From Vigna angularis (Eukaryota > Streptophyta > Magnoliopsida > Fabales > Fabaceae), in contig NC_068979.1 of NCBI RefSeq assembly GCF_016808095.1, positions 27,795,960 through 27,859,959 on the forward strand: DNA of 64,000 nt, written 5' to 3'. The notes beneath the pieces were generated by a model. The model did not search any database, was not told the DNA's origin, and saw nothing but the letters and a program-made list of their open reading frames with translations. The translations under genes and the position numbers were made by a program. Below, piece by piece: positions 50,035-61,000 of the stretch (within the stretch, counting starts at the first letter, position 1; the number at the start of each line of letters is the position of its first letter).

Positions 50035-50444
50035 GTTAAATGACATTGTTAGATTCAATCACTCCTCATCCGAGGTATTGTCCACTTTGGAATATATAAC
50101 TTTGCCATGGTTTTGTCTTTAAAACGTGCCTTTGAGGGTGAAAGGAGTAAGGAGTATTTAAATTGCATTAAGTCTTGACTCTTAAACAATGTGAGATTAT
50201 TCAGTATAGTAAAAACCTAAGCCCTCAGTTGAGGTCTAAGGGGAATGATTGGTCATCTCCAATAAATGGCTTAAAGTGACATCATTAGGATTAATCACTC
50301 TTCATATGAAATATTTTTGGTTTTGGTGTGAAACTTTATCATAGTTTTGTCCTTAAAAAACACTAAGAGTGAAAGGAAGAATGAACATTTAAACTATCTT
50401 AAAATTCGACTCCTAAACATATAAGACTATTGGAGACCTAGTAA
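50035..50444. repeat. Diverged direct repeat pair, possibly another LTR/TRIM
   Basis: Two ~180-base blocks (about 50035-50238 and 50270-50444) share AATCACTCCTCATCCGAGG / AATCACTCTTCATATGAAA, then GCCATGGTTTTGTC / ATCATAGTTTTGTCC, GAGGGTGAAAGGAGTAAGGAG / GAGTGAAAGGAAGAATGAAC, and CTCTTAAACAATGTGAGATTATT / CTCCTAAACATATAAGACTATT. The period is about 235 bases. The arrangement suits two short LTRs around a very small interior, but no primer site was found. Confidence 0.5.
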
Positions 50445-50946
50445 GAAAAAATATATAAATAATACACAACAAATTTGAATATTGTAACTTATTGCAAAGA
50501 GAAAAAAGTTTATTTATTTTTCTTCCAAATATTTATGAAAGAGTTTCTTCAATGAAAACGACCCTTTGCTATATCAATCATAAAAACACACGTAAATACG
50601 TTCAAGTCATAGATACAACCCACAACAATCCAACTTCACAAGGAGGTGATAACAATTGGTTGGTGAGTCTTCTCATCAACGAGACATAGTGGGAACAATT
50701 GGAGGTTCTACACCCTCCCTCTTCCACTTCTCAACATTACCTTCCCAACCTTTTAAATGAAATGAAGATTACACAATTAGCATTTAATACACAGAGTGAA
50801 GTAAACTAGAATTTTCTCATTTATGAATTATGAAATGAGATAAAAATAGGAGATAAAATAAGATAAATATATTCATACTTCAAATTTATAGTTTAAAACG
50901 AGATTAATGAGCATAGTAGATTATGAATTGGAATGGGGAGTAATAA
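50445..50946. other. 3' flank of the PLAC8 gene
   Basis: AT-rich; no gene seen. Confidence 0.45.
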
Positions 50947-51819
50947 TTAGTTACCAAGAGAAGGATTAATTCCACGGTTTATGAGTTCTCTGAATTCTTG
51001 GGTGAGGGAACAAACGCAGCAGCAACAATGAACAAATGAATCAGAATAAGGTTCTTCAGGCAGTGAGAAGAGTCTTCTCAATTTTGATCTGTAAATCGCA
51101 CCATTTAGCCATGACATCCCATGCGTGTAAATGCAGCACGCTGCACTTTTTGCTGCCAAATATAAAATACTCTTCCTTAACTATCATTGTGTTTATATCA
51201 ATAATTAATAATACTGTTATTGTTTGAAAATTTCATGTCAGATAAGACGAATTTATAATATATAAGTTGACGCAAACTTCACTTTTATAAATTAATTTTA
51301 TAGGTTGAGTTAAACTCAAAATTTATATTATTTTATAGGATTGGGTTAAACTTAAAATTTATATTTTAACGATATGTTAACTATTTTTCTCAAACTATAT
51401 TAAAACTTAAACAAAATATTAGATAATTTAGTTTAAAAATAAAATATAACTTCTTATAATAATTTAACCCAGTTCGAAGACGAAAAGTTATTAGAGGACC
51501 TTCAAATACAATATTTTTATATATTGATTGACTTACGTATTGTCCCTCCATCGACTATCTCTGCAATCTGCCCAAAGGTGATGCATGGACAAAACCATGT
51601 GAAGCAACCTTTCAATATTATGCAATGTATTTCAATGTTCACATCAACCAAAACAATAGCTATATTAATTAAAAAAAATTCATCAAAAAAATAATAAAAA
51701 GAAAATATATGAAAATTACAATGAGAGGGATCTTCCCAACAATCATAGAGTCCAGTGGTCCATTGTCCCTTGGTTGGTAGTTTCCCATGTGGCTCCAATG
51801 TTTCTGGGTTTGAAGCCAT
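50947..51819 (-). CDS. PLAC8-domain protein (PCR/FW2.2-like)
   Basis: Small cysteine-rich membrane protein of the PLAC8 family; plant members affect cell number/fruit size (FWL/CNR) or cadmium resistance (PCR). Exons 51819-51720, 51608-51537 and 51152-50947 join in phase to 125 residues. Seen: WTTGLYDCWEDPSHC, the diagnostic CCxxxxCPC motif as CCFTWFCPC (34-42), ITFGQIAEIVD, YRSKLR, and the C-terminal QEFRELINRGINPS. The first hydrophobic segment is around residues 34-52. The second one is weak: between GGTIP and YRSKLR the usual hydrophobic LYTLI..TGC.CLYSC-type stretch reads SAACCIYTHGMSWLNGA. The last exon's CCCCVCSLTQEF cluster is intact. This divergence may be real, or exon 3 may be mis-joined. 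Intron 2 carries a TRIM LTR relic. Confidence 0.8.
51221..51369 (+). repeat. TRIM solo-LTR relic in a PLAC8 gene intron
   Basis: It starts TGTTTGAAAATTTCATGTCAG, then ATAAGACGAATTTATAATATATAAGT, GCAAACTTCACTTT and GGTTGAGTTAAACTC, in the same order as the LTR at 7975-8095. The final segment is duplicated. It is antisense to the host gene. Confidence 0.65.
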
Positions 51820-51892
51820 ATTAGCAAAGCTATAATGCAGGAAGAGAAAATAAACCTTTTTGGTATTTATCTAAAGGGGTTCTAAGAAACTA

Positions 51893-51904
51893 CTATTTAT
51901 AGAG
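51893..51904 (-). promoter_or_regulatory. TATA box of the PLAC8 gene
   Basis: Minus-strand CTCTATAAATAG is a consensus plant TATA box about 75 bases before the ATG at 51819, the spacing expected for a short leader. Confidence 0.7.
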
Positions 51905-53588
51905 ATATGAAATCGTTTAGTCAAATTCTTGAAGTATTTAATTTGTGTATTCTTGGTTACGTGATTACTTGGTTTTAATGTTGGATAAATGAATTGATTA
52001 TTGGCAGAGATTTGAATGATATAAAGAAGACATTAATATTTGAATAATGTGTTTAGATAAAGGCTTAGTTGACACTGTGATAACTACTATAATTGTTCTA
52101 TATGTTTGTGTTTAGATTTTTTTTCCTTTTCTTTCTAAACAGTGATTTATTTTTAAGTAAAATTTATATAAAAAGATAACGTGTTTTTTTCTTTTGTAAA
52201 AAGATTTTTTTTTAATTTTCTTTTAAAACAAACTCAATATGAAGAAAAAAAGTATAAAACAGCTTTTTGTCATGTCTCTATTTTTTAAAATAAATTTACC
52301 TAAATATATTAAAAAATATTTTATTAAAAATACTTGTTTAAAAGAACAAATTAAACATACAGGCCTAATGCTAAAATCTTTATACTCCTCAGCTTCCTCT
52401 TACGTAACGAATTTTAATGCTGATAAATTCTAAACGACAAATAAAAACAAACAGATGAGTATTTAATCCTTTATTCTTGATTGTGTGTAACTTTGATTTA
52501 ATGTGGATTTAGGTTTGATTTAATAACTGGTCAACGGACCAATATTTGTTAGAGTGTGATGATGTGATTACATTTAATTGAGGTGCTTTAAGCATAGAAA
52601 TTTTCCTCAATTTTTTCATTTGTGGTACTTTGTATGTTTAAGAAAAATAGTTTAAAAGTAATAGTAATTTGAGATTTGTTATTTTATTTGTAAACTTTTT
52701 AACAATAAATATATTTTAAATTAATCAAGTTTTATATTATAAAAATCATCACGTTTAGAAATTTTATTCTCATGTTTGAGAATCAAGGACAATCAAAGCA
52801 TTACTAACGAGCTTTGGGTCAATCTTTCATAGATTTGCTTTTAGTACTATTTCAAAAAATCTCTTACCAATGTAGGTATTTTATGTGTATATAAACTCAT
52901 GCTCATCTCTTACTTTATCCAATGTAGAACTTTGTTTGTACCCACCGGTAGTATGGATATATAATGATCAATATTATGGGAGGAAGTATTTCTATGATGA
53001 TATCATCGACCTAAACAAGGAGAACAAGAGCAAGTTTATTCCAAAACTCAAATAGAGAAGAAATCACTAGCTCGGCTTCGTGGACAATGGTTGGTCTAGT
53101 TGAACTAAGCTATTGGGAGGATTGTGTTGTTTTAAAACCACCTGCTACCATAGGATGCTTATCCAACATTTCTCCGTAGAAGTTTATCTTTTAGATTGGT
53201 GCGAGCCATCATATTTGTAATCCAAACAAGAATTTAGTGAAGTTAAAAACCGAATAGAATTGTTAACTATAGTTTTATCTATAATTGATTGTATAATAAT
53301 TTTCATCTCAAATCTTCTCATAAAAGTTAAGTTTAAACATTATCTGTTTTTGTCAATTCTCGTTGTCTATACTTTCTATTTACTTCTTTGTAGGTTAAAT
53401 ACACGTATTTATCTTTTGAAACATGATGAAAAAGCCATTGATTCATATTTATCTCATAACATAAAATTTAGATAAAAGGGGTAATATCTTAGTTCAATGC
53501 AGGAAAAATGCTTAGATCAAAAAACATTTCGAAGTATACTTACATTTGTCTTATCTTGAAATAATCAATAGGATTACAACTTACTATT

Positions 53589-53668
<80 letters not shown>

Positions 53669-54339
53669 GATTTTATTCTTAATGTTTCTTTTAATTTGTT
53701 TCTATTTTTTATTAGTTGCTTACAATGTTGCGTGTAAGGGAGATAGTTTGTAGTTGACATTTGAATGACATATAAATTTTGATATTTAATGTTTAAAGTA
53801 GTTGACCAAAGTTGTTAATAATTTTTCTTCTGACATTTAGTGGATTTTATACAATATTACGGACATTTGTCGAACAGATACATGTTTATTATGAGATTAA
53901 CAAGGTATTATTAGAAAAGAACGGATTAGAGTAATTAAGTAAAATAAGAAATGTATGTGCAGATGTTACTACGAAACTTGGTGTTCAAAATTTCAATTAC
54001 CAACTCATGTATGAACAATATTGTTTACCAAAAACTTGAAGCCTTTATGGAGGTTCTTTCTTCCTGGATTTATTTATGAAACTTTTATAAGTATTCTTCC
54101 ATGTAATTTTGTTAGCAAAACTTTGAATTGAGTGATTTTGAAAGTTTTCGAATTATACAATTTGAAAATTAAAATTTTTAGTGTTATATTTGGGATTACA
54201 TATAATTCAATATTATTTAGTTTAATATTATTCAATATTTTAGAATGTGTAAATCAAAATATACTCGTAAATAATGTATTACTAATGTTAGAATGTTAAA
54301 TAATAATAAAAATAAATAGTATCATAATGTAACTCAACT
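51905..54339. other. AT-rich intergenic spacer
   Basis: No gene seen. Frames such as 52239-52433 and 53260-53475 have AT-driven composition and no motif. 52920-53200 is less AT-rich and unassigned. Confidence 0.5.
53593..53664. repeat. (AT)36 microsatellite
   Basis: Seventy-two uninterrupted bases of AT. The Tyr-Ile open frame through it is an artefact of the repeat. Confidence 0.97.
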
Positions 54340-54793
54340 ATTATGTATTCTATGGCTAGGATAGATAGAAGAGATTAACTATTTTGAAGTATGAATTGTT
54401 AATGTAAGACACCAAACACTACTATTAATACAAAACTTTAAGATTTAACATTTTATTGGTATTGTTTTTTTAATATATCATTCAATTTTTTTTTATTCTA
54501 TGAGACTTTTAGTTTATACTTGAATTTTTAATTGTTTCTCCACAAGTGTGAGTTGGATTTTATCTCGGATTTTTTTCACAGGATACAAAACAAATTTATC
54601 TCTAATACCATTATTGAATTTTTATACTAGAACAGATTGGAGGGATTAATCACCTTAGAAAATATAAGTTATTTATATAAGCTATCTAACACCACTACCA
54701 ACATAAAACATTAAAGCTTAATATTTATGAGTCTTGTTTTTCTTATATATCACTCAAATTTCTTCATTTCTATTCAATATAGAACTTTTAACT
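54340..54793 (-). mobile_element. TRIM-like element of a second family
   Basis: Two ~185-base blocks (about 54340-54532 and 54611-54793) share GGATTAATCACCTTAGAAAATAT / AGATTAACTATTTTGAAGTAT, the CACCAAACACTACTA / CACCACTACCAAC stretch, and TATATCATTCAATTT..., in order. Between them, the plus-strand CTCTAATACCATTATT is the complement of a mutated TGGTATTAGAG primer site directly against the right block, as expected for a minus-oriented element. No target duplication could be fixed. Confidence 0.5.
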
Positions 54794-57700
54794 CATACTT
54801 ATATTCCTAATAACTAGATAAGGAAAAACACATCATGAAGTACATCAACGTTTTTATCCTTAAGAATTACTTTACTACTAAAGAAATAAGATCAACACAA
54901 AAATATAATCTGAAAATTCAAAAATCAGAGAAAGACGACAACCATTGTCTAATGATAACTAGATAATAACACTATATAAATTTTTTTACAACATATAGAC
55001 AATTCTCTAATGCCCTTTAACGTCAAGTACACTCACACTCTCCAAAGCAAGAATTTAACCTAAACATGTACTTCAAAAGCATAAGAAAAGTCAAATACAA
55101 GTTTAAAGTGTCTTTGGCATGGACTAATGATGAGTGCATATGTATGCCCTCATTTAACCTTTAATATTGGATTCTTAATTGGATTTCGTACTTTAATAGA
55201 ATTTTTTAATTAGAATTTTTTCTAATTGGGTTTATTTAGAATGAGATACAAAAACATGTTAGTTGCATGTTCTTTGAATATTTTGAGGTGTGTTAGTGCA
55301 ATTGCAACTAAGTTAAGTTTATTGAGATGTGAAAATAAATTAATTAAAGTTTCATGACACCTTAAAAATAAATCGAAGAATAACAAATAATAGAGATCAC
55401 AAGAACTCAATCTAAACATAGTATGAAAAAGTGAAAAAAGTTGGCTAAGCCAAGAAAAGGAAACAGACAACAAAAATTGGATCTTGTGGTTTTCTCTATT
55501 TTTACTACTAAAAGGGCTTTGATAATTGATAAATGTTTATGATTAAAAATAATTTGGTAAAATATATCTTAAGATAATTTGTTTGATATTGTTAAATAAT
55601 TTCCTTATTTAACTATATTAATAAATATCAAAAGATAATATTTGTCAAATCTTTTTTTAATCTAGCAAATATCTTATTTAATATTTTTATATCTCCACAA
55701 CGTTCAAATATATCTTGAAGATAATTGGAGGAGATTACATTATCATAAAGAATATTACAACAATAGGAAAACCTCAAACAAAGCTCAATCCAATTTCTAT
55801 ATAAAGAGACTTAAGGAAACACGTTAGAAGAGTTCAGGAACCCTTTAAGGGTTTGAAATTTCGCCATCTCTCTCTTGTCTCATGTTCTCCACCCTCTCTT
55901 CTTCTATTTTCATTTATTTCAACATTTCATGGAGTGATAAGCCTCTGGGTTGATTATGTTGTAATTTTTTAATTGGATTATGAGGTTAAATGAATAAACT
56001 TGTTTGTTCTTTTTATTCTTGTTCTGATTTATTTTTATTTATGTCTTTTGCTTCTTAATCAAGTAAAAGTAATGATTTTTACATTATAGCTAGTAAGCAT
56101 GATGTTAAATCTACATAACATATCAATCATATGAGTCTAAGGGTTTTTAATTTTACATGAGAATTTACTTTGATTAAAGTTAGAAACTTTCATCATTGAA
56201 TGAGTTTTGCTACCAATTGAGGATGTACTTTGATTAATGTTAAAATCTTTAACAAGAATTAATCAAGAATGTACTTTGGTTAATTAACTTTCACTTGATA
56301 TAAGAGGTAACAAAATAGACATGATTAGGCATAGTAATATTTAATTGAGAATGTACTTTAGTTAAATTGACTATGACTAATCTACAAAGTTCTTGTTTTT
56401 AATCGAGAATACATTTTGGTTGATAATAAGAACACCGACAAATTAATTGAGAATTTACGGTGATTGTTTGAAAATCTAAGAAATTAATTAATTGAACAAT
56501 AATCTTTAAATAACTAATGATAAATCCTATTTTGAAAAGGTAATAAACTCAACCTTAAATCGTTCTTTATAAATTTTTTTTCTATCTTTTGTTATTTTAT
56601 TTATCTTTATCTTTTTTATTATTTTTATTTTACTAACCTTTTATATAGATTTTATAACAACTAATTTATGCAATAACTTTGTTTCATATCACCTAATTCA
56701 TCTAACTTGCTTATGTAAACTCGTTTAGTCCCAATCATACTCTTCTGTTCAAGTTGGTGAACTAGAGTCTAGATGTTTCCAGTGAAATAGTTGGGCTCTT
56801 TCTGCATAACTACGATGTAGTCATTGTCTGAAAAGTTTTACCTGTATTCCTTGGTTTGATTTGAGACATATAAGCATATCAGAGGTTATTTTTCAATGAT
56901 CTTATCCTTCCATCTAGAGCACATCATAAAGTTTAGAGCATTGTCTGAAGTTTGTGTTCCATCTCGATCTTTAATTTGTAAATATGTCAAATCAAAATTT
57001 ATTATCAATATGCAAGCCTTCATTAAACTTAACATTTATAATCTTCTCCACCATCAAAATTTCGATACTGCATTTTCTCTGTTTGAAAACAAATTACACC
57101 TTTATAACCTTTTCATTAGAATTAAACAATAAAAAGCTATCAAAATATTTACATATTAATATAATTTGAAAAATAAACATTAATTTTCGTCTATTTAAAC
57201 AAATAATTTTACATTTACATACCCTTTTATCCATGATACAAGAAATTTCTAATCTAACCATTAAAAATTTATGGTCTAATTAAAATACAATCACCAGTTT
57301 AAGTATTTACATGACTTAATACATAAATTGAAGCACTAGTTAATAAACTTTCTTGGTCTTTATGCTATTAGTTAGACAGTCTGAATAAGTTAATTTCTTT
57401 TCACATGTAAAAAATAGCCATATTTTCGAATTTGATAACGTTGCATTTATATTTTTAGTCCTAGTCTGTTAATAGTATGAATTCTAAATAACCCCAACTT
57501 TTGGTAGGAATTGAGTAAAAATAACTGCAGACATAAAGGGTTATGATCCAAAAAGGAACTATTTTGGGTTAGCCAATAGGGCATAAAATTGTGTTACAAA
57601 GCATTTTCATCCGTTGTATGATTTTAGAAAACACGGTGAGGTAAGGGACAATGAGCCATTTTTGCTCTTTGCAAAAATAGATAATTAACTAACAGAAAAT

Positions 57701-58010
57701 ACAGTTTTACAAGCTAAGATTTGATCACACTTAACTTAACCTATATAGAGTCCTATTTTAGCAGTCACAGGACCAGCAATTTAATCTCTGACGACAAAAA
57801 CAAAAACAAAAGGAACCTAGTAATGATACAATCAGCATAAAATTATACAAGGGAACAAAACCATATCAATCGTTGTTGACTAGGATGTAGCTCACAAAAC
57901 CACTTAACTATCGCTGAGAAGAACCCAAGTAGAACACAAGAATTCCGATAGGTGGAAACATTAACATCTCCACAAAAGGCTTCCATCTAATGCGTGGTAA
58001 AGATTGCAGC
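54794..58010. other. AT-rich intergenic spacer downstream of the PP2A subunit gene
   Basis: No gene recognised. 55500-55980 contains C/T-rich and leader-like sequence without a sustained frame. The stretch closest to 58010 is the 3' untranslated region of the minus-strand PP2A gene. Confidence 0.45.
56155..56470 (+). repeat. Irregular repeats of an AATTGAGAATGTACTTTGATTAA-like word
   Basis: Copies or near-copies of GAGAATGTACTTTGGTTAA start near 56159, 56217, 56266, 56347, 56404 and 56450, spaced 45-80 bases apart. They are all in the same orientation, with unlike sequence between. Nothing coding spans them. Confidence 0.65.
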
Positions 58011-61000
58011 CTAGCTAGACATCATGACATGATCAATAGCCTGAAGTGCTTGATTGGAAAAAAATCTTACATCAACATCGGGATCCTCACTGAGCTCAAC
58101 CAGACTAGGTCGGATAGACTTTTCCACAACCTAAATGAAAATTATGTTCACAGAATAAAGCAAAAAACAAAAAAGAAGGAACACAGATATAGAAACAGAA
58201 AGCACAGTAAGGTTTATAATTATACTACAATAGAAGTATGAGATGCTTAGCTGCTTACAGATTGATCCACTATGGGGAAGAGTGATTCCAAGACCTTTGC
58301 CACATTGAACTTAATGTTGGGTACTCTATAGGGGATAAAACAGGGAGCAGTTAAAAAGATAGTAGTAACATTACCCAACACCATAACCACGCTTAAAAAG
58401 CTAGAATACCTGTCTTTAGATGCAGTAATAACAACAGGCAATAATTTTGAACAAGTGATTTCAGGTCCCATCACAGGAGCAAGCAGAGAGATGGATTGAA
58501 GTACGGTCATTCGGTACAAATAATGCGGATTACTAATCATATCCAGAACCTGTTTCACACATGCCAAAACCCATTACTTGTACGATACACTTGGTAGATC
58601 TACTAAAAAAGGTAAAGTGTATACTATATTAAAAGTGAATATCATAATATGCATTGTAGACCATAGGAAAGGGAGAGGAGAAACTCAACAACTTGATATG
58701 GAGTTACTCTGGAACTGTAAAAAAAGGACTTAACAGAGAACAGAAAAAAGCTTGGACTGAAATAAACCACAAATCCAATTGTTCAACTTAAAAACACTTG
58801 AACCAAATAGGATGGATAGAAAAACAGTGGTCTTGCAATGTTGTGTTTCTTATTTATGTAAGTATATATAAGATACAAAATGAGGCAAGACACTTGCCTA
58901 AAATCCTAACAATAAAGTGGGGTACATACAAAAGGAAATATTAATAAAATAACATTACATTTCAACACTCTCCTCAGGTTAGAGCATATAGATCATATTC
59001 ACAAAGCTTCGAACATACAAACTGAATCCTATGTCCTCTTACAGATTTAGTCAGAATGTCTGCAAGTTGTTCACTAGAACAGACAAATACAGTAACAATC
59101 TTTGGACAACAACTTCTCCCTAACAAAATGACAACCAATCCCTGAATGTTAGTTCTCTCATAAAATACCAGATTGGAGGCAATATGAAGAGTTTTTTGGT
59201 TTTCACAATATAACTTTATCAGCTTATTTTCAAAAATTTCAACTCTTGAAAGAATTGCTTAATCCACACAAGTTCCCATATAACAAGGACCATAGATCTA
59301 TACTCAACTTCTATGAGCACCATCACTCTTATTCTTACTTTTCCAAGATATGAGGCTCCCTCTAAGGAATATATATTATCATGTGGTAGATCTCTTGTCA
59401 ATGGGACAACAATCCGGAATGCCCTTATCAGAACATCAGAATTCAAATTTAGTGAAGGGGGCCAACTCCTTGAGAAGCCACTTTGGATCCATTGGCAATA
59501 GTAACAAGATGAGGAATTTTGGGGTAAGAAATCTAGGAAAACGAAGAAATGTTACAAGAGGTATCGAGAAATTCATGTAGTTGACACACTTGTCATTGAA
59601 GAGGACTGACCTTGATTGATTGATTTCTCAGACTCATATACCACAATTTCTTGGTACTCTTCATAAAGATTTTAGATTTGATTTCACATATTTAGACACA
59701 TGAGAAGCTTTGAGTTTCATCAAATAGACATCTGATATAATTGGCAAAAACGTCCTGTGCATTCTTCCAAAAAGTGAAACATGTTTTGAGGGATTGGAGC
59801 ATCTTTAAAACGTCGGGCTCAACTAACTACCTTAAAACAGCACATAGTTAGAAGCCGATCTTTTGCCATTGAGATCTGATTGCATCAGGAATAGAGCTGA
59901 GTTCAGTTTTTAAGTGGTCATGGTATCCTTGACCAAGGAACCATAATTCCAACGAAGCAAACCAAGATGAATAATACTTCCAATTGAGCCTTGAACTTGT
60001 AATGGTCAGAGTAGCCAAAAAGAAAGGAGTAGAGCCTATTGAAACCACCTCAGAAAAGTGACGAAACTTAAGAACAAATAACAGAAACCCTAAAACTGAG
60101 CACGTGCCCCAACATGGGTGGTGGGTTGGAATAGAAAAAATGAAGTCAGAAATGGGGATAGGAGAGTTCAGCGAGTCAAAAAGAGGTGTTCCTACGCCAG
60201 CAAGACAAGGCATGGAAGAAACACACCACAAACAAGAAGCACATAGATCGGCATGTGAATGATTGGCTGGTTGTGTGACCACCACGATTAGGTTGCACTC
60301 CTTGAGGCACATTTAAACCCTAGCTTTGTTTATCAAAAAATAGTCTCAGACAGCAGCACTGCATTGGCAAACCATGATGATGGAGACAATGAAGAAAATA
60401 AAGTGAGATAGTAGCCCCACTCTATACCAACTTGAACAAATAGGATGGATAGAAATACAGTGTCTATGTTCTTGCACATATATAGGATACAAAAGAAGGT
60501 AACACAATTGCCTAAAACACAAACCCTAAAGTTGGGTACATACAAAACGAAAATATTAATAAAATAACATTGCATATTTCAATACAAAACCTATCTAAAG
60601 AAATTATTCTGTTAACCCATAGTCATATATCCTTGGTTCAGTTTAGAAGCACCAAAATTGTATACTGACCCAACCCAATCCTATTTGTTTAGTTTGGAGA
60701 AAAATTGATTTTGATAACATTGGTTTTGAACCATTAAATGTGACCTAGATGTGTGCCCAAATAGCCAGTGTTATCTTGGTAGTGGGCCATAAAACTATTC
60801 CTTGTTCATTCGCAATTCATGGTATGGTTGCGCATAACTTTCTAAAATTTCATCACATTATAAAAAAAATAAAATGTACCCATCAAAGTATGAAGCAATA
60901 AAAGGATAGGAATGTCAAGTTGAGGAAACAAGAACATCGCCCCCCACCCAATACACATACATTCATATGGCATAGTGTATTGTCCTAAAATAAGAATTTA

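Noticed and set aside
53546..53737. Tyr-Ile repeat open frame
   Set aside because: Translation of the (AT)36 run.
59848..60312. 154-codon minus frame as an independent gene
   Set aside because: Its C-terminal part matches the copia gag pattern ([15 protein letters not shown]) and it lies between matching LTRs, so it belongs to the retroelement.
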